Source: an uncultured Mycoplasmatota bacterium (GTDB lineage: Bacteria > Bacillota_I > Bacilli_A > RF39 > UBA660). Taken from it: a DNA stretch of 27,224 nucleotides. Made by a program: the position numbers and the translations under genes. Positions 6,822 to 14,489 of the stretch are shown in pieces (the first letter of the stretch is position 1; each line of letters begins with the position of its first letter). Location: positions 1 through 27,224 of the forward strand of contig USNG01000025.1 of assembly GCA_900556025.1 (NCBI GenBank), in the 5' to 3' direction. The notes beneath the pieces are model-generated. The model was not told the DNA's origin, made no database searches, and was given only the letters and a program-made list of their open reading frames with translations.

Positions 6822-8537
6822 ATGGATAAAGTAACAGTTATAATAATCGTAGCATCAATTATTTTTATAGCAATTCTTTTATTTGTTATAAAAACAATTT
6901 TTAAAAATAAAAAGAAGAAATCTATATTATCTTCAATAGATAAATTAACTACTGAAAAAAACATGATAATTTCTTCTATACTTAAAAGTGAATTAGCTAA
7001 AGCTGAAAAATTAGCTAATAACAAAAAGACTGAAAAAGAAGTAGAAGACTGGAAATCTAGATTTGAAGAAATAGAAAATACAGATATGCCAATATTAACT
7101 GATGAATTAATTGAAGTTGAAACCAGAATGGTAGAAAATGATTATGAAAAAGCATTTGAAGCGTTAACAAAAGCAGAAAAAGACATTTTTCATGTTAAAG
7201 CAAAATCTATTAAATTATTAGGTGAAATTAAAGATTTAACTGAAAGTGAAGACAGAAATAGAGAAGCAATCACTAAACTTAAAAGTGTTTATAGAGAAGT
7301 TGTATTTAAATATAATAAAAATAAAAACGACTATCAAGATGTATCTTCAAGAATAGAATTACAATTTGAAAATATAAATAAATTATTTAGTGCATTTGAA
7401 GTAGCTGTACAAAATAAAGAATATGAAGAACTAGGAAAAATAGTAAAAGCATTAGATGATATGATAAATAATATCAGTATTGTAATAGAAGAAGCACCAA
7501 CAATTGTACTTATGGCTAAGATGGTATTGCCAAAGAAAATGAAAGATATTAAAAATATAAGTACAAGAATGACTAGAGATGGTTATAACTTAGAATATTT
7601 AAATATCGATTACAATATTGAAGAAACTAATAAAAAAATAAATGAAATAATGGATAGACTTTATGTTTTAAATCTACAAGATTCAATATTTGATTTAAAA
7701 ACACTAATTGATTATTATGAAGGATTATATAGTGATTTTGACTCTGAAAAAAGAGGTAAAAAAGAATACGAAAGAGGAATAATCAATATAACTGAAAGAA
7801 TTAGTAAAGTAAGTTCAATTATCAGAAATTTATATGCAGAGATTGATAATATTAAAGATACTTATGATTTAAGTGATGATGAAATAAAAGTAATAGATGA
7901 ACTTAATAAAGAACTAATTACTGTAAAAGATAGCTTCAAACTAATAAATGATAGATCTTTATCAAAAGTTATGCCATATTCAAAATTAAGTAATGAATGT
8001 GAATTAGTAGCTGTTAATTTATCAAAAGTTGAAGATAAATTAGAAACAACACTTAAAAATTTAGGAAGCTTAAAAGAAGATGAAGCAAGAGCAAGAGATC
8101 AATTATATGAAATTAAAAATATAATTAACAATTCAAAATATAAAATTAAAGAGTACAATTTACCAGTTATACCAGATAAATTTTATGTTGAATTAAAAGA
8201 AGCATATGATGCAGTAAAAGAAATAAATAATGAAATAGAAAAGAAACCAATATCAATTAAAGTATTAAATTTAAGAGTAGATACTGCTAGAGATTTAGCA
8301 TTAAAATTATATCAAACTGCTACAAATACTATATCAAGTGCCGAAGCAGCAGAAAGTGCTATAGTATATGGAAATAGATATAGAACAAGTAATAAAGAAG
8401 TAGAGTCAGGATTAATATCTGGAAGTAAAGCTTTTTACAAAGGTGAATATAAAGAATCTTTAGAAATAGTTCTAAATACTTTAAATATAGTAGAACCTGG
8501 AATACAAAAAAAATTACTTAGCATGATGGAAAGATAG
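6822..8537 (+). CDS. ezrA: EzrA, septation ring formation regulator
   Basis: EzrA is a membrane-anchored, spectrin-like protein of Firmicutes that binds FtsZ, limits extra Z-rings and helps link division to wall synthesis. This copy is 571 residues, the usual family length. Residues about 4-26 are one membrane helix followed by KNKKKK, giving the N-out topology. The rest is long coiled-coil helices. Near the C-terminus YGNRYR matches the conserved EzrA patch (QNR motif), although the position expected to be Gln is Val (AIVYGNRYR). I chose ATG 6822, 5 nt after AGGAGG (6811-6816), over an in-frame ATG at 6804 that overlaps the ribosome site and would put charged residues before the membrane helix. 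ftsK follows 8 bp later, so the two division/segregation genes are probably co-transcribed. Confidence 0.9.
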   Translation: MDKVTVIIIVASIIFIAILLFVIKTIFKNKKKKSILSSIDKLTTEKNMIISSILKSELAKAEKLANNKKTEKEVEDWKSRFEEIENTDMPILTDELIEVETRMVENDYEKAFEALTKAEKDIFHVKAKSIKLLGEIKDLTESEDRNREAITKLKSVYREVVFKYNKNKNDYQDVSSRIELQFENINKLFSAFEVAVQNKEYEELGKIVKALDDMINNISIVIEEAPTIVLMAKMVLPKKMKDIKNISTRMTRDGYNLEYLNIDYNIEETNKKINEIMDRLYVLNLQDSIFDLKTLIDYYEGLYSDFDSEKRGKKEYERGIINITERISKVSSIIRNLYAEIDNIKDTYDLSDDEIKVIDELNKELITVKDSFKLINDRSLSKVMPYSKLSNECELVAVNLSKVEDKLETTLKNLGSLKEDEARARDQLYEIKNIINNSKYKIKEYNLPVIPDKFYVELKEAYDAVKEINNEIEKKPISIKVLNLRVDTARDLALKLYQTATNTISSAEAAESAIVYGNRYRTSNKEVESGLISGSKAFYKGEYKESLEIVLNTLNIVEPGIQKKLLSMMER

Positions 8538-8545
8538 GTGTAAAA

Positions 8546-10783
8546 ATGGCAAAAAGAAAAAAACAAGCAGAAGAAAAAAGTGGGTTTCAATATACAAATG
8601 AGCTTATAGGATTATTATTGATTTTATTATCAATAACAGGTCTTGGAAATTTTGGACTAGTAGGGGGACTAATTAAAAAGTTTGCAATATTTCTTTTTGG
8701 AAATTGGTTCTTTCTATTTTTAGTATTAACTCTATGTTTAGGTGTAGTATTAATTGCCAAAAGAGGAAAAATTAATTATTTTAGTGGAAGATTAATAGGA
8801 ATTTATTCAATCATTATAGTTATATTATTATTTTCACATATCAATTATATAAAAGATAATAATTTAATAACTCAAGATATATTTAAAACAACAATGAATA
8901 ATATAGAAATATCATTTGATAGTCAAAATGAAATAACTAATACTGGTGGTGGTATTGTTGGTGCTGCATTTTCATGGGCATTTGTATCATTATTTGCAGT
9001 AGAAGGTACATATATAGTAATGGTTATTATTGCTATATTTGGATTAATTATGTTATTTGATTTGTCACTTTCAGATATATTTAGTGGAATTGGAAGATTC
9101 TTTAAGAATATATTTAGTAGAGATACAAATGATGATGACGAAGAAGATGATGAAAATAAAGTTAATGTTGCAGATATAGTTGGTGAAGAAAATGCTAACG
9201 ATGATAAGAGAGTAGTTATAACTAGTGTAGAAGATTTAGAACCACATAAACAAGAAACTGTAGGTTCAATGACTGTACCAGAAATAAATACTAGTGATGA
9301 CAGTGATGAAATATATATCAAGCCATCAATTAATTTGTTAGATCCAATTAAGAATAATAAAAATAAAGGTAATTCAGCAGAATTTACAAATAATAACATA
9401 AAAGCATTAGAAAGAGTATTCCAAGACTTTGGAATGGTAGCTAAAGTAATAGAAGTTCATGTAGGACCAGCAGTAACACAATTTGAAATGGAACTACAAA
9501 GAGGAACAAAAGTAAATAAAGTACTTAGCATATCAAGAGAAATAGCTTTAGCTTTAGCAGCTAAAGAAGTTAGAATTGAAGCACCAATTCCAGGAAAAAA
9601 TACAGTTGGAGTAGAAATTCCTAATCAAAATATAATTCCAGTATCTATGAGAGAAATAATGGAAGCTATGCAAAATGATCCAAAATATAAAGATTCTAAA
9701 TTAGCAGCTCCATTAGGAAGAGATATAATGGGTAAAGTAAAATATGTTGAGATTAACAAAACTCCTCATATGTTAGTAGCCGGAGCAACTGGTAGTGGTA
9801 AAAGTGTATGTATAAATAACATTATATTATCCATTATAATGAGAACTAATCCAGATGAAGTAAAAATGGTTTTAGTAGATCCAAAAAAAGTAGAATTTAA
9901 CGTATATGATGGAATTCCACACTTATTAACTCCAGTAGTTACTGATCCTAAAAAAGCCAGTGCAGCACTACAAAAAATAGTAGTTGAAATGGATGACAGA
10001 TATGAAATATTTAAAAACAGTGGAACTAAAAATATTCAAACTTATAACGAATATGTAGATAAAGAATTAAAGAAAAATCCAAATTGTGGTTTAAAAAGAA
10101 TGCCATTTATATTAGTAATTATTGATGAACTTGCAGATTTAATGTTAGTTGCAGCTAAAGAAGTTGAAGAATCAATTATGAGAATTACTCAACTTGCTCG
10201 TGCTGCAGGAATACATTTAATAGTAGCAACTCAAAGACCATCAGCCGATATTATTACAGGTGTTATTAAATCAAATATACCAACTCGTGTATCATTTGCT
10301 GTTTCTTCTTCAATAGATTCAAGAACAATTCTTGATATGACAGGAGCAGAAAAACTTCTTGGAAAAGGAGATATGTTATATAAACCAATGGATGCAAATA
10401 CTCCTACAAGAATTCAAGGAAGCTTTGTTGGAGACGATGAAATTAAAAGAGTTGTTGATTTTATTAAGAAAGGTGGACATACACCTAAATATGATAACAA
10501 ATTTGAAAATTTAGAAGCATCATCTAATAGTGGTGGAGGTTCATTTGGCGGCAATGGTGGTGAAGGACAAAAAGATGTCTTATATGATGAAATATTAAAT
10601 TATGCCATCAGAATGGGACAAATAAGTGCTTCATTAATACAAAGAAAATATAGTATTGGTTATAATAGAGCAGCACGTATTATGGATATGTTTGAAGAAC
10701 GTGGAATAGTAGGTCCTGCTAAAGGAAGCAAACCAAGAGATGTTTTAGTAAAATTAGAAGAAAATAATGACAATGGTGAATAA
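8546..10783 (+). CDS. ftsK: FtsK/SpoIIIE family DNA translocase
   Basis: A hexameric double-stranded-DNA pump that clears chromosomes through the closing septum. Of its 745 residues, about 1-180 hold the N-terminal hydrophobic membrane segments. An acidic linker (DDDEEDDE) follows. The motor has Walker A GATGSGKS at 413-420 and Walker B IIDELAD with D527-E528, plus ATQRPSADIITG. A Gly-rich hinge (about 660-675) leads to a winged-helix gamma domain (about 680-740) that reads polar DNA motifs. The gamma domain and the single motor separate it from EssC, so it is not the type VII secretion ATPase. In Bacillus, spoIIIE lies just upstream of ymfF/ymfH, and that order is kept here with deoD inserted. 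No sporulation gene is seen, so ftsK is the safer symbol. Confidence 0.93.
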   Translation: MAKRKKQAEEKSGFQYTNELIGLLLILLSITGLGNFGLVGGLIKKFAIFLFGNWFFLFLVLTLCLGVVLIAKRGKINYFSGRLIGIYSIIIVILLFSHINYIKDNNLITQDIFKTTMNNIEISFDSQNEITNTGGGIVGAAFSWAFVSLFAVEGTYIVMVIIAIFGLIMLFDLSLSDIFSGIGRFFKNIFSRDTNDDDEEDDENKVNVADIVGEENANDDKRVVITSVEDLEPHKQETVGSMTVPEINTSDDSDEIYIKPSINLLDPIKNNKNKGNSAEFTNNNIKALERVFQDFGMVAKVIEVHVGPAVTQFEMELQRGTKVNKVLSISREIALALAAKEVRIEAPIPGKNTVGVEIPNQNIIPVSMREIMEAMQNDPKYKDSKLAAPLGRDIMGKVKYVEINKTPHMLVAGATGSGKSVCINNIILSIIMRTNPDEVKMVLVDPKKVEFNVYDGIPHLLTPVVTDPKKASAALQKIVVEMDDRYEIFKNSGTKNIQTYNEYVDKELKKNPNCGLKRMPFILVIIDELADLMLVAAKEVEESIMRITQLARAAGIHLIVATQRPSADIITGVIKSNIPTRVSFAVSSSIDSRTILDMTGAEKLLGKGDMLYKPMDANTPTRIQGSFVGDDEIKRVVDFIKKGGHTPKYDNKFENLEASSNSGGGSFGGNGGEGQKDVLYDEILNYAIRMGQISASLIQRKYSIGYNRAARIMDMFEERGIVGPAKGSKPRDVLVKLEENNDNGE

Positions 10784-10794
10784 AAGGAGATAAA

Positions 10795-11499
10795 ATGACA
10801 GTACATATTGAATCAAAAAAAGAGGATATAGCGCCAAGAGTGCTTATGCCAGGGGATCCAAATAGAGCACATTATATAGCATCAAAATATTTAAAAGATG
10901 CTAAGTTGGTTAACAGAGTAAGAGGCGAACTAGCATACACAGGAACATACAAAGATGTACCTGTAACAATATTCTCAAGTGGAATGGGAATTGGTTCTAT
11001 GGGAATATATAGTTATGAATTATTTAATGACTATGACGTAGAAAAAATAATTAGAATTGGAACAGCTGGTTCATATAAAGAAGATCTTAAAGTATATGAC
11101 ATTGTAGTTGCTGATTCAGCATATTCAAATACTTGTTATGATGAAGAAGCTGGTATTGAAAACATAGATACAATTAATTCATCTTTTGAATTAAATAGTA
11201 CAATAATTGACACAGCTGCTTTAAAAAATATAAAAGTTACAACTGGTAGATTACACACATCACTTGCATTTTATACTGAAAATAAAGATTACACTAAATA
11301 TACTGATTTAGGATGTGTAGCAGTTGAAATGGAAGCATATGCATTGTTATTTAATGCTAAAAAATTCAAAAAACAAGCAACAGCAATCGTAACAATAAGT
11401 GATAATTTAATAACTCATGAAGAAATAAATTCTGAAGAAAGAGAACGTAAATTAGACGAGATGATTCTGTTAGCTTTAGAGTCAATTATAAAAAATTAA
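10795..11499 (+). CDS. deoD: Purine-nucleoside phosphorylase, DeoD (hexameric) type
   Basis: It cleaves purine (deoxy)ribonucleosides with phosphate to give the base and (deoxy)ribose-1-phosphate, for salvage in the cytoplasm. At 234 residues it has the normal DeoD length. Family motifs are His4 (VHIES), the phosphate loop MPGDPNRA (about 18-25), VRGELAYTGTYK, GMGIGSMGIY, RIGTAGS, the ribose-binding VEMEA and catalytic Asp in ISDNLITHEE. The start has AAAGGAG 6 nt upstream and is 11 bp after ftsK, suggesting co-transcription from the ezrA promoter. A terminator follows. Its place between ftsK and ymfF is unlike Bacillus subtilis. Confidence 0.93.
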   Translation: MTVHIESKKEDIAPRVLMPGDPNRAHYIASKYLKDAKLVNRVRGELAYTGTYKDVPVTIFSSGMGIGSMGIYSYELFNDYDVEKIIRIGTAGSYKEDLKVYDIVVADSAYSNTCYDEEAGIENIDTINSSFELNSTIIDTAALKNIKVTTGRLHTSLAFYTENKDYTKYTDLGCVAVEMEAYALLFNAKKFKKQATAIVTISDNLITHEEINSEERERKLDEMILLALESIIKN

Positions 11500-11516
11500 T
11501 AATTGTTAATACTAAT

Positions 11517-11552
11517 AAGGAGATATTTTTATATCTTCTTTTGTTATTTTTT
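11517..11552 (+). terminator. Terminator after deoD
   Basis: AAGGAGATAT (11517-11526) / ATATCTTCTT (11531-11540) with a TTTT loop and one G-T pair is followed by a T-rich but interrupted tail (11539-11552). The next promoter begins inside this tail. Confidence 0.7.
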
Positions 11553-11560
11553 GGTACAAT
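11552..11560 (+). promoter_or_regulatory. Extended -10 promoter of ymfF/ymfH
   Basis: TGGTACAAT has the -10 hexamer TACAAT (11555-11560) and an extended TG. The spacing to the ATG at 11579 is 18 nt, so the leader is about 12 nt and begins near the AAAGGATG ribosome site. Confidence 0.5.
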
Positions 11561-11578
11561 AGGAAAGGATGTGATAAT

Positions 11579-12844
11579 ATGGAATACAAAAAGATAGAAA
11601 ATAATGAATATAATATACACGTAATTAATTCAAATAGATTTAAAACAATGTGTGTTGAGCTTGTATTCACTAAAGAATTTAATGAGAAAGATATAGCATA
11701 CTCAAATCTATTAACTGGAAATATGGTATATTCTACAAAAAAATATAATACAAAAAATAAAATAGCCATAGCAGGTGAAGAATTATATGGAGCAAGAGTA
11801 TCATCTTCATATAGTATATCAGGAAAATGTCAGTCACTTTCTTTTTCACTTGGATTTTTAAATCCAAAGTATACTGAAGAAAAATATCTAAAAGAATCAA
11901 TAGATTTCTTATATGAAGTTATATTTAATCCAAATGTAAAAAATGAAGAATTTGATAATGATTTTTTTGATATTATAAAAAAAGAAAATATAGTTAAGGT
12001 TAATTCAATCAAAGATAATCCAAATTCATTTGCTGGAGTAGAATATTCAAAAATAATGTATAAAGGAACACCTTCGTCTAGAGGAAGCATTCCTACATTA
12101 GAAGAATTAGACAAAATAACACCTAAAAATTTATATGAATTTTATAAAGCACTATTTGAAGGATCATACAGAATTAATGTAATAATCGCAGGTGAGATTG
12201 AAGATGAAAGTACTATATTATCACTAGTAGAAAATAAACTAAAAAATATTAAAGGCTCAAAAGAAAAATTAGAGTTCAAAATAGAACATAAATATAATGA
12301 TAAATTAATAGAAAAAATAGATAGTCTACCATATAATCAATCTAAATTATATATGGGATATAGACTTAATAACTTAACAATGCATGAAATGACTCATGTT
12401 TTAAGAGTATATAACACAATCCTTGGAACAATGAATGATTCATTATTATTTAATATAGTTAGAGAAGAAAATTCATTATGTTATTCTATTGGTTCATATT
12501 ATTCTAAATATAATCCATCATTAACTATATACGCAGGTATTAATAAAACAAATTATGATAAAACTGTAGAACTTATAAAGAAATGTGTAGAGTTAATGAA
12601 AGATAAAAAAACTATAGAAAGATTAATGCCTTTTGCTAAAAAAACAATAAACACATATTTAAATAACTATTATGATGATGGAAGAGCTCAAATTAATTAT
12701 TACTTTAGTAGTGAATTTGAATATACAGAAGACATAGAAACTATTAGAGAAAAAATAGAATCAGTAACTGTAGATGAAATAATATCTCTAAATGACAAAA
12801 TAAGTTTAAGCGTTATTTACTTATTGAAAGGGGATAATAATTAA
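11579..12844 (+). CDS. ymfF: YmfF-like M16 peptidase-family protein without the zinc motif
   Basis: This 421-residue protein has the M16 (pitrilysin/processing-peptidase) layout but no HxxEH zinc site in its N-terminal domain, as is usual for the YmfF half of the pair. The family-like phrases are GEELYGARVSSSYSISGKCQSLSF, split here as GEELYGARVSS plus YSISGKCQSLSF, and the middle segment KALFEGSYRINVIIAGEI. The following gene supplies the active site, so the two are expected to form a heterodimer, as in other split M16 pairs. In Bacillus, ymfF-ymfH lie downstream of spoIIIE, and public annotations link them to EF-P 5-aminopentanol modification; that link is recalled, not seen here. The stop overlaps the ymfH ATG by one base. 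Confidence 0.85.
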   Translation: MEYKKIENNEYNIHVINSNRFKTMCVELVFTKEFNEKDIAYSNLLTGNMVYSTKKYNTKNKIAIAGEELYGARVSSSYSISGKCQSLSFSLGFLNPKYTEEKYLKESIDFLYEVIFNPNVKNEEFDNDFFDIIKKENIVKVNSIKDNPNSFAGVEYSKIMYKGTPSSRGSIPTLEELDKITPKNLYEFYKALFEGSYRINVIIAGEIEDESTILSLVENKLKNIKGSKEKLEFKIEHKYNDKLIEKIDSLPYNQSKLYMGYRLNNLTMHEMTHVLRVYNTILGTMNDSLLFNIVREENSLCYSIGSYYSKYNPSLTIYAGINKTNYDKTVELIKKCVELMKDKKTIERLMPFAKKTINTYLNNYYDDGRAQINYYFSSEFEYTEDIETIREKIESVTVDEIISLNDKISLSVIYLLKGDNN

Positions 12845-14109
12845 TGAAAGAAAATACATTTGAAAGAGTAGATGAAAAACTTTATAGTGAAGTTCTTGAT
12901 AATGGAATTAGAGTATTCTTATATCCAACTAAAAAAACAAAGAATTTCTATATATCTATCTCAGTTAAATATGGAGCAAAAGTAACAAAATATAAATTAA
13001 ACGATAAAGTTTATGATATTATCCCAGGTAGTGCTCATTTCTTAGAACATAAAGTTATGGCTTTATCAGAAAATAAAGAAATATCAAAAAGAATAAATGA
13101 ATTAGGAAGTCTTGCTAATGCATGGACAAGTTATGAAGGAACAAACTATAATATATTTGGTAGTATAAATATAATTGAAAACTTAAAAATATTATTAGAT
13201 TTATTCTATAATACTGATATAAACGAAAAAAATGTTGAAGAAGAAAAAGGCATCATTGGTGAAGAAATAGATATGTATAAAGATGAAATAAATAGTTATA
13301 TTTATAGTGAATTATACAAAAATCTATTTAATAAATCATATGTTAGAAATACAGTAGTAGGTGAAAGAAGTGACATTGAAAAAATTACTTCAGAATCTTT
13401 AAATAGAGTATATAGTCATTTTTATACATCAAATAACACATTTATCATTGTTACAGGTGATTTTGATAAAGATGAGATTATGAATGTAATAAAAGATTAT
13501 ATTGGTAAACTAAATCTTAAACCTAAAAAACTTCCAAAAGTAATAAAAGAAAAAGAACCTGATAAAGTATCAGTAGCTTTTGAAGAAATAAGTAAAAATA
13601 TGAATGATATTAGAGTAAGATATGCTCTTAAAATGAAAAAGAATATATTTGGTATTAAAGATGATGAAATACTAAGATATTATATGTCAATAATACTATC
13701 AAATAACTTTTCAGCAACATCACCATTATTTGAAAAATATAAAAATGAAAATATAACATCAAGATTAAGTTACTCATTTAATATTGTAGATGATCATGTA
13801 GTAATAATAATATCATCAGTTTGTAGTGACGCTAATATATTTATTGATAATATTTCTAAAGATATTAAGAAAATGACATTAAATGAGAGTGAATTTGAAA
13901 GAAAGAAAAAGATGGCTCTTAAAATATATGTAACTAGTTTTGATAACATTGAAGATATAGAATACGATTTATGTTCAAGTATACTATATGAAGATAAAAT
14001 TAATTATCATGAATATAGTGATTTAATGTCTACTACATACAAAGAAGCTAAAAGAATTCTTGAAACAATTGATTATTCAAACATAAGTATTATTAGAACT
14101 TCTAAGTAA
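12844..14109 (+). CDS. ymfH: YmfH-like M16 zinc metallopeptidase
   Basis: The catalytic member of the YmfF/YmfH pair, 421 residues. The inverted zinc motif HFLEH is at H65-E68-H69 (in GSAHFLEHKVMA). A downstream glutamate in EKGIIGEEIDMY, near residues 132-140, fits the third metal ligand. NAWTSYEGTNYN is the usual M16 substrate-edge region. No signal peptide or membrane helix is seen, so it acts in the cytoplasm. Translation is coupled to ymfF by the TAATG overlap, with AAAGGGG as ribosome site. Its physiological substrate is not known from sequence. A terminator containing the stop codon ends the two-gene unit. Confidence 0.88.
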   Translation: MKENTFERVDEKLYSEVLDNGIRVFLYPTKKTKNFYISISVKYGAKVTKYKLNDKVYDIIPGSAHFLEHKVMALSENKEISKRINELGSLANAWTSYEGTNYNIFGSINIIENLKILLDLFYNTDINEKNVEEEKGIIGEEIDMYKDEINSYIYSELYKNLFNKSYVRNTVVGERSDIEKITSESLNRVYSHFYTSNNTFIIVTGDFDKDEIMNVIKDYIGKLNLKPKKLPKVIKEKEPDKVSVAFEEISKNMNDIRVRYALKMKKNIFGIKDDEILRYYMSIILSNNFSATSPLFEKYKNENITSRLSYSFNIVDDHVVIIISSVCSDANIFIDNISKDIKKMTLNESEFERKKKMALKIYVTSFDNIEDIEYDLCSSILYEDKINYHEYSDLMSTTYKEAKRILETIDYSNISIIRTSK

Positions 14110-14128
14110 CAGAAATGTTACTTTTTTT
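14104..14128 (+). terminator. Terminator of ymfF/ymfH
   Basis: AAGTAACA (14104-14111) / TGTTACTT (14116-14123) with GAAA loop and a seven-T tail. The ymfH stop TAA (14107-14109) lies in the left arm. Confidence 0.9.
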
Positions 14129-14160
14129 ATTAGTTTGTTTCTTTTTTTTAGTATATATAG

Positions 14161-14166
14161 TATAAT
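14161..14166 (+). promoter_or_regulatory. -10 element of the comN-secDF-rel operon
   Basis: A consensus TATAAT 16 nt before the comN start. A TTTCTT at 14138-14143 gives a 17-bp spacer but is a weak -35. The predicted transcript would begin near 14173, at the GGTG ribosome site. Confidence 0.45.
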
Positions 14167-14182
14167 TATTTTGGTGAAAGTT

Positions 14183-14479
14183 ATGAAAGAAGAAATAGTT
14201 TTTAGAAGCGTAGAAGAATTATACAATAGAGTTTTACCAGCTCTATATTCAAAGCGAAAAGAAATTAATTCTTTAGGTTTTAAATTAGTAACTGAAAAAG
14301 ATATATGGAATTATCTAGTCGAAAATGAATGGAAAACAAAAAGAAATCTTGAATTACATGATCTAATAAATGATATTTTCTATGTAGACAATATTAAAAT
14401 AAATGATTATGTGATGAGAAAAGTAGAAAAATTAAAGAGAGTAGAAGACAGTACAGTTCATGATAATGGAGTACTTTAG
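14183..14479 (+). CDS. comN: ComN-family post-transcriptional regulator
   Basis: A 98-residue protein similar to ComN (YrzD) of Bacillus subtilis, which is the same length and controls expression of the comE operon after transcription. Family-like features are EELYNRVLPALYSKRKEI, an EKDIWNYL segment and the phrase LHDLINDIFYVDN near residues 64-76. In Bacillus comN is close to secDF, as here. I chose ATG 14183, which has GGTGAAAG just upstream; a longer frame from TTG 14135 would begin with a hydrophobic stretch that is really promoter DNA. The end lies 10 bp before secDF. No competence genes are in the window, so its targets here are unknown. Confidence 0.75.
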   Translation: MKEEIVFRSVEELYNRVLPALYSKRKEINSLGFKLVTEKDIWNYLVENEWKTKRNLELHDLINDIFYVDNIKINDYVMRKVEKLKRVEDSTVHDNGVL

Positions 14480-14489
14480 GAGGCATGAT

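Noticed and set aside
6804..8537. ezrA starting at ATG 6804
   Set aside because: That ATG lies before the AGGAGG that serves ATG 6822 and would add a charged leader before the membrane helix.
8923..9399. - strand open frame of 158 codons
   Set aside because: Antisense of ftsK, which has clear domain evidence. The Ser/Leu-rich product is a codon-use artefact.
8546..10783. FtsK/SpoIIIE protein as the type VII secretion ATPase (EssC)
   Set aside because: It has one motor domain, N-terminal membrane segments and a C-terminal DNA-reading gamma domain, which identify a chromosome translocase.
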